NCBI GenBank assembly: GCA_030583665.1
Contig: CP129469.1
Coordinates: forward strand, 1,302,001-1,366,000
Direction: 5' to 3'
From: Candidatus Jettenia sp. AMX2
GTDB taxonomy: Bacteria; Planctomycetota; Brocadiia; Brocadiales; Brocadiaceae
DNA length: 64,000 bases
The number at the start of each line of letters is the position of its first letter. Within the stretch, counting starts at the first letter, position 1. The position numbers and the translations under genes were made by a program. The notes beneath the pieces were generated by a model. It saw only the letters and a list, made by a program, of their open reading frames with translations, ran no database searches and had not been told where the DNA came from. Below are positions 1 through 9,330 of this stretch, one piece after another.

Positions 1-301
1 CCGTATCCGCCTCTCCAAAAATAAAGTTTAATTCAGGTACAAACAAATCTGCATCGATAACGCCAAGAATCAGTTCTTCCTTTGTTCTTATCTGTTTTAG
101 CCTTTTCAGGATTTCTGTGGAGTGGTATTGATTTCTTCCCGGATTAAATGCGTAGCGGGGGACGGGTTGCACTTTCCCTATCCTTACCTTGAGTCCAAAT
201 CTGCCGGAGAGCTCCACCTGCAAGTGATCTGAAACATTTTTTGGGATTGAACCAAACGGAATAATTGAAAGGAATAAGACTGTTATCGGTTTCATATCCA
301 T
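1..301 (-). CDS. Archaemetzincin family zinc metallopeptidase, N-terminal part (cut by window edge)
   Basis: Reading the minus strand from ATG at 301 (second ATG at 295) gives an open frame to the window edge. It contains FNPGRNQYHST, ILKRLK and then DLFVPELNFIFGEAD. The last stretch is the pattern just before the active site in archaemetzincins, where the family has 'D.FVPGLNFVFGEA'. The catalytic HExxHxxGxxH and the downstream Cys motif would lie beyond position 1, so activity cannot be judged. Family members are soluble zinc proteases of poorly known substrate. The gene is divergent from the cas operon. Confidence 0.75.
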   Translation of the reverse strand, partial: MDMKPITVLFLSIIPFGSIPKNVSDHLQVELSGRFGLKVRIGKVQPVPRYAFNPGRNQYHSTEILKRLKQIRTKEELILGVIDADLFVPELNFIFGEADT

Positions 302-643
302 AATATAACATATCATTTAAAGAACCCAGAACAAATTATATGCAAATTCTAAGATCTCAGGGTTGTAAATGTGATATTGGTAGTGACGTATTACCATACA
401 TTTTAATCATTTGAATAAATCGTAGTTTGATATTGATATATTTCTTTTTCTAAGAAGAAAATTTGTAATCAGAAAAGTTAGCAACTATGATACCATTGTA
501 TGAGAGTAAAGGAAAATAAATATTGTATGAAAATTGAATCTGTAGTAGAATGCCGCCTAAAACCAAAAGGGGGAGTTTTTTAGTTTCAGAAAAAATGCAG
601 AATTCTAATAATTAAATCAACGTAAAGAAAGGATCTGTTACAT
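302..643. other. AT-rich intergenic region upstream of the cas operon
   Basis: Divergent spacer between the archaemetzincin gene and cas3. It is strongly AT-rich and has no plausible ORF. It should hold the promoters of both genes, but I could not settle on one convincing -35/-10 pair. A Shine-Dalgarno-like AGAAAGGA lies at about 625-632 ahead of the cas3 start. Confidence 0.5.
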
Positions 644-2827
644 GTGAAAGAACTATACGCACATTCCGCCAACTCAGAAGGTCAAAAACACAGACTTGAT
701 GAACATCTAAAAGAGGTTGCTAGTCTGGCTAAAAAGCTGGCAGATAAATTTGGTGCAGGCAATCTGGCTTATTTGGCTGGTTTGTGGCATGATCTCGGTA
801 AAATTAATCCACGGTTTCAAGATTACCTTGAAATATGCAATCGCGATCAACAACCTGGAAAAGTTCCACATGCGATTTGGGGCGCTGCTCTGGCATATAA
901 TATCACTTCTAGAATTGGTGGTGGGAACCGTTGGGAAGAAATCTCTCTAATAATTGCAGGACATCATAGCGGTATTGATCAGCCAGGGTCTTTGTCGCAA
1001 CGTATGGAACAGCGTATTCAGCAAGAGACAGGATTTCTACAAAGTATTGCTAAATACCTTCATCAACTTCCGTCGCCCCCTTCTTTCAAGATTTCTGAGT
1101 CAACCAGAACAGAAAGAGAACTGTTCATCCGCATGGTTTTTTCTGCACTTGTTGATGCCGATTATCTGAATACGGAAAAACATTTCAATAACAATCAATA
1201 TGAATTGAGGCAATATCAGTTGCGACTGGAAGACTTGCTTGAGCGATTCTACGATAGCCAAACAAAGTTAATGAAAGACGTGGATGCCAAACTTAATGTC
1301 AATCGTGTTCGTAAAGATGTTTATGAATTTTGTGATAAAGTCGCAGTAGAAAAGCCTGGTATCTATCGCTTGACCGTTCCGACTGGCGGCGGGAAGACCA
1401 GAAGCAGTTTAGCGTTTGCGTTGAAGCATGCTATCAAATGGGAGATGGACAGGGTTGTTGTTGCAATACCCTATACAAGCATTATAGATCAGACAGCCAG
1501 GGAATACCGTAAAATTCTTGGGAATGATGCGGTACTTGAACATCATAGCCAGGTAAATGTGCCTGCTGATGAAAGCCAGGATTTGCAGCATGTTTTCCTA
1601 AAGCTTGCCAGTGAGAATTGGTCGGCACCGCTTGTAGTAACAACAACTGTACAGCTTTTCGAAAGCATATTTTCGAATCAACCTGGCAAGGCACGTAAGC
1701 TTCATAATTTAGCAAAAAGTGTAATCCTTATTGATGAAGTTCAGGCATTACCGCCTGAATTATTAACTCCGACACTTGATGTCCTCAAAGAACTTGCAGT
1801 CAGATATGGTGTTTCAGTTGTTCTCTGCACCGCAACACAGCCTGAATATGAAACTGTGGCTAACTCCATTTGGAATGACGTCCTGGTAACCGATATCGTG
1901 CCTAAAGAGGTATATGCACGTCATTTTAAAGAATTGCAACGTATCAAATATTGTTATCTGCCACCAATTACATGGCATGATTTGGCTGCAACAATCAGAG
2001 TTTTAAAGTGTCAGCAGGTGCTTGTTGTCTTAAATACCCGAAAAGATGCGCTGGCTCTTCTAAGTGAAATGGGAGAGGACGACAGCATATTTCACCTTTC
2101 TACCTTGTTGTGCGGCTCTCACCGCAAGATAATCCTACATCGGGTCAGAAAGCGATTGAAAAAGGGGCTGCCAGTAAAACTCATCAGCACCCAGATCATT
2201 GAGGCCGGTGTTGATATTGATTTTCCTGCTGTATATCGGGCTATTGGGCCGCTTGATCGTATTGTTCAAGCTGCTGGTAGGTGTAATCGAGAAGGTAAAC
2301 GTCCCAAAAAGGAAAGCAAAGTCTTTATTTTCGAATCTGCGGAAGGAGGTGTTCCTCGCGGTCCATACAAGACAGGGCTTGAAAAAACAAAACTACTATT
2401 TTTGAATCACAACCCAGAAGAACTTCATGACACCGAATTGCACAAGAAGTATTTTTCATTGCTGTTTGATCCACGTTCTGGCGTAAACACCGATAGAAAG
2501 AATATTCAGAATGACAGAGAACTGCTTGATTATCCGTCCGTTGCCATGAAATACAAAATGATTGAGCAGGACACATCGCCTGTTATTATTCCATGCAAAG
2601 CAGCGGAGACCAGGTTGAAAGAATGGCAGCGCAATCCATCTAGAAGAACATGGCAACGTCTTCAACCATTAGTGGTTAATGTGTATAATCGTGAAATCAG
2701 TAAAATGTTAAAAGATAAAGAGCTTGAGACGATAACAGAGGGATTGTATCTCGCTCGCGGTCAATACGACAAATTAAAAGGGCTTATTCCTGCAATATAT
2801 GACCCAAGTGATTTAATTGCGATGTAA
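644..2827 (+). CDS. cas3: CRISPR-associated helicase/nuclease Cas3 (HD domain fused to SF2 helicase), type I-C
   Basis: 727 residues from a GTG start at 644, placed behind AGAAAGGA; the overlapping ATG at 642 is out of frame. The N-terminal HD nuclease domain shows H8, WHDLGK (H49-D50) and GHHSG (H107-H108). The SF2 helicase follows, with Walker A PTGGGKT near residue 246, a DEVQ box near 364 in place of the usual DEAH/DEVH, SAT-like CTATQP, and motif VI QAAGRCNREG. Cas3 is recruited to target-bound Cascade and unwinds and degrades the DNA. It heads a co-directional operon, 13 bp before cas5. It looks intact. Confidence 0.95.
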   Translation: MKELYAHSANSEGQKHRLDEHLKEVASLAKKLADKFGAGNLAYLAGLWHDLGKINPRFQDYLEICNRDQQPGKVPHAIWGAALAYNITSRIGGGNRWEEISLIIAGHHSGIDQPGSLSQRMEQRIQQETGFLQSIAKYLHQLPSPPSFKISESTRTERELFIRMVFSALVDADYLNTEKHFNNNQYELRQYQLRLEDLLERFYDSQTKLMKDVDAKLNVNRVRKDVYEFCDKVAVEKPGIYRLTVPTGGGKTRSSLAFALKHAIKWEMDRVVVAIPYTSIIDQTAREYRKILGNDAVLEHHSQVNVPADESQDLQHVFLKLASENWSAPLVVTTTVQLFESIFSNQPGKARKLHNLAKSVILIDEVQALPPELLTPTLDVLKELAVRYGVSVVLCTATQPEYETVANSIWNDVLVTDIVPKEVYARHFKELQRIKYCYLPPITWHDLAATIRVLKCQQVLVVLNTRKDALALLSEMGEDDSIFHLSTLLCGSHRKIILHRVRKRLKKGLPVKLISTQIIEAGVDIDFPAVYRAIGPLDRIVQAAGRCNREGKRPKKESKVFIFESAEGGVPRGPYKTGLEKTKLLFLNHNPEELHDTELHKKYFSLLFDPRSGVNTDRKNIQNDRELLDYPSVAMKYKMIEQDTSPVIIPCKAAETRLKEWQRNPSRRTWQRLQPLVVNVYNREISKMLKDKELETITEGLYLARGQYDKLKGLIPAIYDPSDLIAM

Positions 2828-2840
2828 ATGGAGGTGACCA

Positions 2841-3539
2841 ATGAGTAATCGTATTTTCCATGTAAAGGTTGGTGGTGGTTTTGCCTGCTTTACTGATCCG
2901 GGGCTTAAAGTAGAACGGTGTAGTTATCCGGTTATGACACCATCGGCTGCCCGTGGTATGCTTGAAGCCATTTTCTGGAAACCAGAATTCAGGTGGGAAA
3001 TTCGGGAGATAACAGTATTAAAGCCGATCAAGCAGATAAGCATTATGAGAAATGAGATCGAAGACCGCCAGACTGATAAACCGATAGTTATCGAACAGAA
3101 AAGACAGCAACGCGCCAGCCTGATTCTGAAAGATGTGGAATATATTATCTCTGCGGTTATGATGCTCAAACCTGGGGTAGATAATTTTGGTAAATACATT
3201 GACCAGTTTGAGCGGAAGGTTGAACGTGGACAATGTCACCACACCCCCTGTCTCGGCACTAGGGAGTTTGCAGCTTGGTTTGAGACGGCGACAGGTGAGG
3301 AAAAACCATTGGAGTCAATAAATATTCAATTAGGTCAGATGCTCTTTGATATTGCCTATAAGGAAGACAAAGATCGTCAGGAGATCAGTTTTCACAGGCA
3401 TGCTGCAAATGAAAAAAAGCGAATTGCAAAAGGGTATGCTCACGCCTTGTATTTTGAGGCAGAACTTAAAAACAGCGTGATGAAAGTTCCTCATGAGAAA
3501 TACCGTGAATTGTATGATCTGGAGGGGATTTATGTTTAG
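2841..3539 (+). CDS. cas5c: Type I-C Cas5 (Cas5c/Cas5d), pre-crRNA endonuclease and Cascade subunit
   Basis: 232 residues; GAGGTGA precedes ATG 2841. The N-terminus reads FHVKVGGGFACFTDPGLKVE, followed by YPVMTPSAARGMLEAIFWKPE, a pattern typical of Csd1-associated Cas5. No cas6 is present in the locus. In type I-C systems Cas5 takes over the cut at the base of the repeat hairpin and then caps the crRNA 5' handle, so that role is expected here (family knowledge). The stop overlaps the cas8c start by 8 bp, indicating translational coupling. Confidence 0.93.
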   Translation: MSNRIFHVKVGGGFACFTDPGLKVERCSYPVMTPSAARGMLEAIFWKPEFRWEIREITVLKPIKQISIMRNEIEDRQTDKPIVIEQKRQQRASLILKDVEYIISAVMMLKPGVDNFGKYIDQFERKVERGQCHHTPCLGTREFAAWFETATGEEKPLESINIQLGQMLFDIAYKEDKDRQEISFHRHAANEKKRIAKGYAHALYFEAELKNSVMKVPHEKYRELYDLEGIYV

Positions 3540-5427
3540 AGAACTCATAGAACTTGGAAGACGGCTTGAAAAGGAGAAGAAGCTGCCTCCACCCGGTTTT
3601 TACTATTATGGTCAACCAATAAAATGGGTGGTACATTTAAGGCACGACAAACCTGATTTTGTTTACATAGAAGAGACTAATAACCTCGATAGACCAAGGC
3701 CATTTTGTGGGAGAACCAGTGGCACTGAAGCTCATCCATTTGTAGATGAAGCTGGTTATGCGCTGGGTGTTGTCAGACAAAAAGGCGGCAACTCTGATGA
3801 GAAGGCGGTTGCCAAGCACCGTGCTTTTCTCGATATTCTTGAGAAGGCTAAAAACTCAATGGATACAAACGACGACACGAAGATAACTGTAAGTATTATG
3901 CAGTCAAGAATTTCCAGCAAATTAATAGAAAAGCTCGATGCGTACAAAAACATTCTAAACAAGGACTGGGTTTCATTTGTTTTTGATGATGGGCTATTTG
4001 CGGGTCAGCATTTATATGAACGACAAGAAATCCAACTATTCTGGCAACAAGAATTGAAGGATCGTACTCGACAGGATACTGATACTGGAAATGCCAAAAG
4101 GGGAGCATGTTCAATTTGTGGTCAGGAACTCCAGATGGCAAAGAAAATACCAGTTGGGGTAAAGCTGTATAAGCCAAATCCGTTTCATTCATACAATAAA
4201 GACTCTTTTGTGTCTCAACTCACAGGCGCACAAATATTCAAAAAAACGCACCTGGGGCAGTGCGTAATTTGTGGAGATGCAATTGCCAGAACACTAAATT
4301 ATCTTACTGAATCGGAAAATCATCATAAAATTATTACTCAAGATAAGACAAAGGGTAAGCTTAATACCGATTCTCCCAAGAATCAGTTTGCCTTGTTCTG
4401 GTTGAAAGAAGAACAACCTGTAAAAGTAGGTGAAACAATCATTAACCCTGCAGAACTTATGCAACGGGCGACTCTGATTATGGGAAGTGGGCCGTCAGTA
4501 AAAGAGGCTGCACCGCCACCCGACCTATCACAATTGGAAAATATGCTGAACATTCCGTGGACGGGAACGGATTCTGCTGCCAAGATTGCAGACAATGCCT
4601 TCTATCTTCTAGTGCTTTCACCCAATAAGGGGCGCATTGCCGTAAGAGATTGGTTTGATGTTTCGCTGGACAGGTTGCAACATAACCTGAAGGTATTTCT
4701 CGATGCGCAAAGAATTGTTGATACAAAAGGCATAGAAAAACGCTGCTTCGGCATGCCGGAAGTTCTAAAAGCAATTGAGTCTGCAAATATTTCAAAAGAA
4801 GCTTATAAAGCCACTGAAATAGCCAACCCTAACATCAGCCGTGGTCTTTTGCGGACTGCATATTTGGGGGAACCGCCACCGTCTGCTCTTTTGGAAGCTG
4901 CCGTTATGTGCATGAGGAACCCCAAAATATTCGAAAAGCCGGAAATCCAACATATCGTGATGTCGACAATAAAGCTTGTATTAACTCATAGAAAGGAGGG
5001 AATGAAAGAGATGGAAACACTTGACAAATCTCGGGTAAATTCAGGTTACCTATGCGGCTGTTTGCTGGCAATTCTGGAAGAGGCTCAATTCCGTGCTGCA
5101 CGCTGGAAAATTAACACTACGCTGGTGGATAGGTTTTACGGTTCTGCATCGTCTGCTCCGGCGTCTGTTTTCGGAACGCTTGTCTCTCGCGCAACAACAG
5201 ACCACTTTCCTAAAATTCGAAAGAACCAGCTTGGATATCAGGAATTGGAAACACGTATGGAATCAGTGCAAACTGCTATAAAAGAAGCAGGTGGTTTTCC
5301 AAAAACCTGTGCGCTCAAGGAACAGGCGGAGTTTTCACTTGGTTTTTATCATCAACGTGCTGAATTTAGTGCAATAAGAGAACAGAAAAAACTAAACAAA
5401 ATAAAGGAGGAAAGCAATGAGCAATAG
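3532..5427 (+). CDS. cas8c: Type I-C Cascade large subunit Cas8c (Csd1)
   Basis: 631 residues from ATG 3532, behind GGAGGGG; an in-frame ATG at 3493 lies inside cas5 and lacks a ribosome site. The N-terminus (MFRELIELGRRLEKE) and 'LPPPGFYYYG' are typical of Csd1 proteins. Two CxxC pairs, CSICGQE and CVICGDA (about residues 190 and 245), form a likely zinc-binding insert. C-terminal RTAYLGEPPPSALLEAAV and SGYLCGCLLAILEEAQ match the family helical bundle. Cas8c recognises the PAM and stabilises the R-loop. It overlaps cas7 by 11 bp. Confidence 0.93.
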   Translation: MFRELIELGRRLEKEKKLPPPGFYYYGQPIKWVVHLRHDKPDFVYIEETNNLDRPRPFCGRTSGTEAHPFVDEAGYALGVVRQKGGNSDEKAVAKHRAFLDILEKAKNSMDTNDDTKITVSIMQSRISSKLIEKLDAYKNILNKDWVSFVFDDGLFAGQHLYERQEIQLFWQQELKDRTRQDTDTGNAKRGACSICGQELQMAKKIPVGVKLYKPNPFHSYNKDSFVSQLTGAQIFKKTHLGQCVICGDAIARTLNYLTESENHHKIITQDKTKGKLNTDSPKNQFALFWLKEEQPVKVGETIINPAELMQRATLIMGSGPSVKEAAPPPDLSQLENMLNIPWTGTDSAAKIADNAFYLLVLSPNKGRIAVRDWFDVSLDRLQHNLKVFLDAQRIVDTKGIEKRCFGMPEVLKAIESANISKEAYKATEIANPNISRGLLRTAYLGEPPPSALLEAAVMCMRNPKIFEKPEIQHIVMSTIKLVLTHRKEGMKEMETLDKSRVNSGYLCGCLLAILEEAQFRAARWKINTTLVDRFYGSASSAPASVFGTLVSRATTDHFPKIRKNQLGYQELETRMESVQTAIKEAGGFPKTCALKEQAEFSLGFYHQRAEFSAIREQKKLNKIKEESNEQ

Positions 5428-6517
5428 TATCCATACCGATCCGTCAAAAAGGCATGACATTGTTTTGCTGTTTGAGGTTGAGATGGGTAATCCAAATGGC
5501 GATCCAGATGCGGGTAATCTGCCACGTATCGATCCTGAAACGATGCATGGAATTGTAACGGACGTTTGTTTAAAGCGTAAGGTTCGTGATTATATCCAGA
5601 TGACTAAGAATATGCCAATTTTTATACAGAGTGAATCAGCACTTAATAAACTGATTGCAGATGCTGCAAAGGAGCTTCAAATTGATCTCACAGTATGTGT
5701 TATCGATGATGAAGAAGTTATTGAATGGTTTCAAATGAATGCTCCGGATAATTTTGAGTTGGATGGTAAAGAGCTTACATATTCAGGTGATCCGAAGGAC
5801 ATTAAAAAGGCATTCTCTGATTTAGAGGACAAGGGAATGAAAAAGAAACTCGATGTAATTGCAAAACAATTATCGGGTAAGAAAACGTTATCAAATGAGG
5901 ATCGCACAAAAACCCAGAAACGGCTTCTCGAAAAATATTTTGACATTCGTATGTTTGGTGCTGTCCTTTCTACTGGCATCAATGCCGGTCAAGTACGAGG
6001 TCCTGTGCAGTTTACATTTGCAAAGTCGGTTGATTCTATTTACAGACTGGATAATTCCATCACGAGAAAAGCTGTTACAAAGGAAGAAGACAAGAAGAAT
6101 AAAGAAAACACAATGGCTCGCAAGCCAATAGTTCCCTATGCCTTGTATGTGGCTTATGGCTTTTATAATCCATTTTTTGCCTTGGAAGCAAAGCAGTCGA
6201 AAGACGAACCTGACAAATTCAAGGTTTCTTCTGACGACCTTGCTAACTTATGGGAAGCCCTGGAGTGGATGTTCAATAATGATGGGGCTGCGGCACGAGG
6301 TAGGATGGCAACGCGAGGGCTCTATGTATTTACCCACAATAACATGAGAGGCAACGCTCCATCTCATAGACTGTTTGCACGAATAGGTGTAAAGAATTGT
6401 GAGGATGCCCGCTCGTTTGATGCGTATTTGCCCATCAAAATAAATGAAGACAGACTTACTGATATCGGCGTTACCTTGACAAGGCTTGTTCACGAGGAAG
6501 TAGAAAAAGAAAGGTAA
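5417..6517 (+). CDS. cas7c: Type I-C Cas7 (Csd2), Cascade backbone
   Basis: 366 residues, start at 5417 behind AAAGGAGG within the end of cas8c. The signature HDIVLLFEVEMGNPNGDPDAG near the N-terminus and ISTGINAGQVRGPVQ-like VLSTGINAGQVRGPVQF in the middle are diagnostic of Csd2. ALEWMFNNDGAAARGRMATRGLYVF lies near the C-terminus. Multiple copies polymerise along the crRNA spacer. It is the last effector gene; a broken unrelated gene separates it from cas4-cas1-cas2. Confidence 0.94.
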   Translation: MSNSIHTDPSKRHDIVLLFEVEMGNPNGDPDAGNLPRIDPETMHGIVTDVCLKRKVRDYIQMTKNMPIFIQSESALNKLIADAAKELQIDLTVCVIDDEEVIEWFQMNAPDNFELDGKELTYSGDPKDIKKAFSDLEDKGMKKKLDVIAKQLSGKKTLSNEDRTKTQKRLLEKYFDIRMFGAVLSTGINAGQVRGPVQFTFAKSVDSIYRLDNSITRKAVTKEEDKKNKENTMARKPIVPYALYVAYGFYNPFFALEAKQSKDEPDKFKVSSDDLANLWEALEWMFNNDGAAARGRMATRGLYVFTHNNMRGNAPSHRLFARIGVKNCEDARSFDAYLPIKINEDRLTDIGVTLTRLVHEEVEKER

Positions 6518-6658
6518 ATAATCTCCAATCGCTTTAGCACCATGTAAGGATTGGATATTTATGAGATGATGATGTAACAAAATTGTACACAGGGATAATA
6601 TAACAAAGAATAAGAAGTTCTATTGTATCAATGACATAAAAATAAGAGGTAACATACT

Positions 6659-6945
6659 ATGACTAATCAAAGTGAATGCCCACAATTCATTCTGCCGTAT
6701 AGTAAGTATTGGGAATTACAATCTTACCAGATGGCAGAGGTTGTTTACAATGCCTGATAGTATTTTGTGACCGTTTCGTTGACCACCGCTTACATACCCA
6801 TGATCGGATGGTACATGTGGTACGCAACGGCAGACAGAAAATCTCCGAAGGCAAGTATGGCCTTGTGTGTGTCCAAAAAACTGAACTTAAGCTTATTGGC
6901 GTGGCACTGGCAAGCATTGAAGAACTGCTTCTTGTTTTCAGGTGA
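6659..6945 (+). pseudogene. Degraded four-helix-bundle (suffix-domain type) protein gene between cas7 and cas4
   Basis: A short frame from ATG 6659 gives MTNQSECPQFILPYSKYWE and LQSYQMAEVVYNA before a TGA at 6755. A second frame (6709-6945) continues with FCDRFVDHR, THDRMV, ISEGKYG, KTELKLIGVALASIEELLL. Joined, they follow the order of four-helix-bundle/23S-intervening-sequence-like proteins ('YQMAEIIYDAT.. FCDRFVD.R.RTHDQMVQAARSGKQNIAEG.. KTELKLIGVARASLEELL'). One frameshift and several eroded residues mark it as dead. It interrupts the usual cas7-cas4 junction, so an insertion and decay event split the effector and adaptation halves of the cas operon. Confidence 0.7.
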
Positions 6946-7034
6946 ACTTGTAACAATAGAGATTATTTCTCTGGTCAAAAGATTATCCGAATGTTAAAGA
7001 AATCAGAAGACTCTGTTATAATGAGGGGGTAAAC

Positions 7035-7658
7035 ATGCATATTGATCATGCCTCAGAACCAATTATGGTCTCCGCCCTGGAACATTACAGTTACTGTCCA
7101 CGTCAGTGCGCTCTTATTCATGTAGAGCAGACCTTTGATGAAAACCTTTATACACTGCGCGGCAGGGCGGTACATGAGGGTGTCGATATGGAATCATCAA
7201 ACCTCAAAGAAGGTGTCCGGTACGAACGGGCATTATCTATTTGGTCCGAACGGTTAAAACTTGTGGGTAAAGCTGACATGGTAGAATTTCATGAAAATAT
7301 TCCCTATCCCGTAGAATATAAATCGGGACGATGCAGGGCAGGGAATCACGAAAATCTTCAGCTTTGCGCTCAGGCACTCTGCCTTGAGGAGATGCTTGAG
7401 GTAACAGTCGAGAAAGGCGCTATCTTTTGGTATGCATCCAGGGAAAGAAAAGAGGTTGTCTTTACCGGGGACATGCGAAATAAAGTAGAGGAGGTAGCAG
7501 ACGCTGCTCGCAAGATGATTACAGAAAAATTAGTGCCACCACCGGTAAACGACAAACGGTGCAGGGACTGTTCTCTAAAAGAATCCTGTTTGCCTGAAGT
7601 GATACATAATAAGACCAGACACCACCGTTTGTTTAAAAGGCTGTTTACTGTCGACTGA
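7035..7658 (+). CDS. cas4: CRISPR-associated exonuclease Cas4
   Basis: 207 residues from ATG 7035 behind GAGGGGGT. MVSALEHYSYCPRQCAL supplies the first iron-sulfur cysteine, and CRDCSLKESCLPE near the C-terminus supplies the other three. The RecB-like nuclease core includes GKADMVEF and YPVEYKSGR. Cas4 trims prespacers and checks the PAM together with Cas1-Cas2. The gap of about 520 bp from cas7 is filled by a pseudogene, so cas4-cas1-cas2 may need its own promoter. Confidence 0.94.
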   Translation: MHIDHASEPIMVSALEHYSYCPRQCALIHVEQTFDENLYTLRGRAVHEGVDMESSNLKEGVRYERALSIWSERLKLVGKADMVEFHENIPYPVEYKSGRCRAGNHENLQLCAQALCLEEMLEVTVEKGAIFWYASRERKEVVFTGDMRNKVEEVADAARKMITEKLVPPPVNDKRCRDCSLKESCLPEVIHNKTRHHRLFKRLFTVD

Positions 7659-7768
7659 AGATGTGTTTGGTTTGATATTTTGAGTACGATAATTTATCAA
7701 ATTATTCAAAACACCTTGGCAACCTCAAAAAATACTATTCCTGATAGTCACCGGTAAGGAGGTATTCA

Positions 7769-8800
7769 ATGAAGCAACTTCTGAACACACTTTATGTAAT
7801 GACGCAGGGCGCTTATCTTACATTGGATCATGAAACGGTAAAAGTGGAAGTTGAGGGTAAAACCCAGCTTCAGGTGCCGCTTCACCACCTTGGGGCAATA
7901 TTTACCATTGGTAATGTGATGATGAGTCCGTTTCTTATGCATCGTTGTACCGAGAACGGTAAGGCTGTGGTCTTTCTTGATATGAACGGAAGATTTCTTG
8001 CCAGGGTGATTGGAAAAACGACAGGAAATGTCCTTCTCAGACAGGCACAGTATGAGGTGGCAAGGGATATACGGAAGGCCGCTTCTCTTGCAAGGAACAT
8101 CGTGGCTGCGAAGATACAGAATTCACGGCAAATCATTTTAAGGGGTGCCAGAGAGACAAATGATGCTGAGATGGAAGCAGGGTTAAGGCAGTCCACGTCT
8201 TCTCTTGCTGACACACTTGTCAGTCTTAAGAAAAGCTGCAATATCGACGAAACCAGGGGGCTTGAAGGTATATCTGCCAATATCTATTTTCAGGTCTTTG
8301 ATACCCTGGTGAAGGAAAACCGGGAGATCTTTCTTATGAAGGGCCGTAGCCGGCGTCCTCCGAGAGATCCCATAAATGCTTTGCTCTCATTCCTATATAC
8401 ACTTCTTCTGAATGATTGTGTATCCGCATTGGAAGGAGTAGGTCTGGACCCTCAAGTGGGTTTTCTTCATGCCCTGAGGCCAGGGAGGCCTTCTTTGGGT
8501 CTTGATTTGATGGAGGAGCTGCGTCCTGTATTAGCAGATAGGCTTGCCTTAACCCTCATAAACCTGAAACAGATTACCAGAAACGATTTTGAAAAGAGAG
8601 AAGGGGGTTCGGTCTATCTGAGTGAAGGGGGGAGAAAGACCGTTGTCGTTGCCTATCAAAAACGAAAACAGGATGAATTTACTCATCTTTTAATGGAGGA
8701 AAAGGTGCCTTTCGGATTACTTTTCCATGTGCAAGCCAGGCTTTTGGCAAGACATTTACGGGGAGATATGGAAGAGTATATACCGTTTTTATATTCCTAA
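7769..8800 (+). CDS. cas1: CRISPR integrase Cas1, type I-C
   Basis: 343 residues, AAGGAGG just upstream of ATG 7769. MKQLLNTLYVMTQGAYLTLDHETV is the typical I-C start. The C-terminal domain carries DPINALLSFLYTLL, VGLDPQVGFLHALRPGRPSLGLDLMEELRP, which contain the conserved His and Asp/Glu metal ligands, and QITRNDFEKREGG. Cas1 with Cas2 integrates prespacers at the leader end of the array at 9331. The length fits the family. Confidence 0.95.
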   Translation: MKQLLNTLYVMTQGAYLTLDHETVKVEVEGKTQLQVPLHHLGAIFTIGNVMMSPFLMHRCTENGKAVVFLDMNGRFLARVIGKTTGNVLLRQAQYEVARDIRKAASLARNIVAAKIQNSRQIILRGARETNDAEMEAGLRQSTSSLADTLVSLKKSCNIDETRGLEGISANIYFQVFDTLVKENREIFLMKGRSRRPPRDPINALLSFLYTLLLNDCVSALEGVGLDPQVGFLHALRPGRPSLGLDLMEELRPVLADRLALTLINLKQITRNDFEKREGGSVYLSEGGRKTVVVAYQKRKQDEFTHLLMEEKVPFGLLFHVQARLLARHLRGDMEEYIPFLYS

Positions 8801-8861
8801 CATTATAAAAGGTCGGGACAAACAAATTTTAAACAAAAAATATGCAAAAAGAGGGGAAAAA

Positions 8862-9152
8862 ATGTGGATTATCGTTACCTATGATGTTACGACAGAAACA
8901 AAGGAAGGGCGCAACAGGCTTCGCAGAGTTGCCCAGACATGCAAGAACTTTGGCCAAAGGGTACAAAAGTCAGTCTTTGAATGTTCGGTGGATCAGGCAC
9001 AGTTTGAGACATTGAGGCGTAATTTACTGAAGGAAATTGATGTGAAAGAAGACAGCCTTCGGTTTTATAGATTACATGAACCCAGAGATAAATATGTTGA
9101 AGAACATGGCATTAACAGGACAGTATTTTTTGATGAACCCCTGATTGTCTGA
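8862..9152 (+). CDS. cas2: CRISPR-associated protein Cas2
   Basis: 96 residues from ATG 8862, with GAGGGG nine bases ahead; this start gives the canonical N-terminus MWIIVTYDVTTETKEGRNRL with the catalytic-position Asp after the first strand. RVQKSVFECSVDQAQFETL and a C-terminal beta strand follow. Upstream in-frame codons overlap the end of cas1 and are not family-like. It is the structural partner of Cas1 in spacer acquisition. The CRISPR leader follows directly. Confidence 0.95.
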   Translation: MWIIVTYDVTTETKEGRNRLRRVAQTCKNFGQRVQKSVFECSVDQAQFETLRRNLLKEIDVKEDSLRFYRLHEPRDKYVEEHGINRTVFFDEPLIV

Positions 9153-9330
9153 TGCGAACCCCTGGTGATCATGAAAACCCTGTAGGGTTCGCATTTTATG
9201 TATCATATTGATTTTAAATATTTTAAAGGAGGTGATCTATAGTCAGGGAAAATGATGGTAGCGTAAATAGAAAGAGTTCGCAAATGGAATCATGTAAATA
9301 CATGAATTTTAAAGGGTTCCGTGTGCGAGA
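9153..9330 (+). promoter_or_regulatory. CRISPR leader
   Basis: The 178-bp stretch between cas2 and the first repeat is noncoding. The array has its conserved repeats at this end and a degenerate one at the far end, so this is the leader side. It should carry the array promoter and Cas1-Cas2 docking signals. A GGAGGTGA-like motif at about 9228-9235 has no following ORF. Confidence 0.7.

Noticed and set aside
644-9152. Search for a cas6 gene
   Set aside because: None is present; type I-C loci normally lack it and use Cas5, so its absence is not a defect.
9226-9242. Strong Shine-Dalgarno-like AAAGGAGGTGATC within the CRISPR leader
   Set aside because: No start codon with a usable frame follows before the first repeat; probably leader sequence only.
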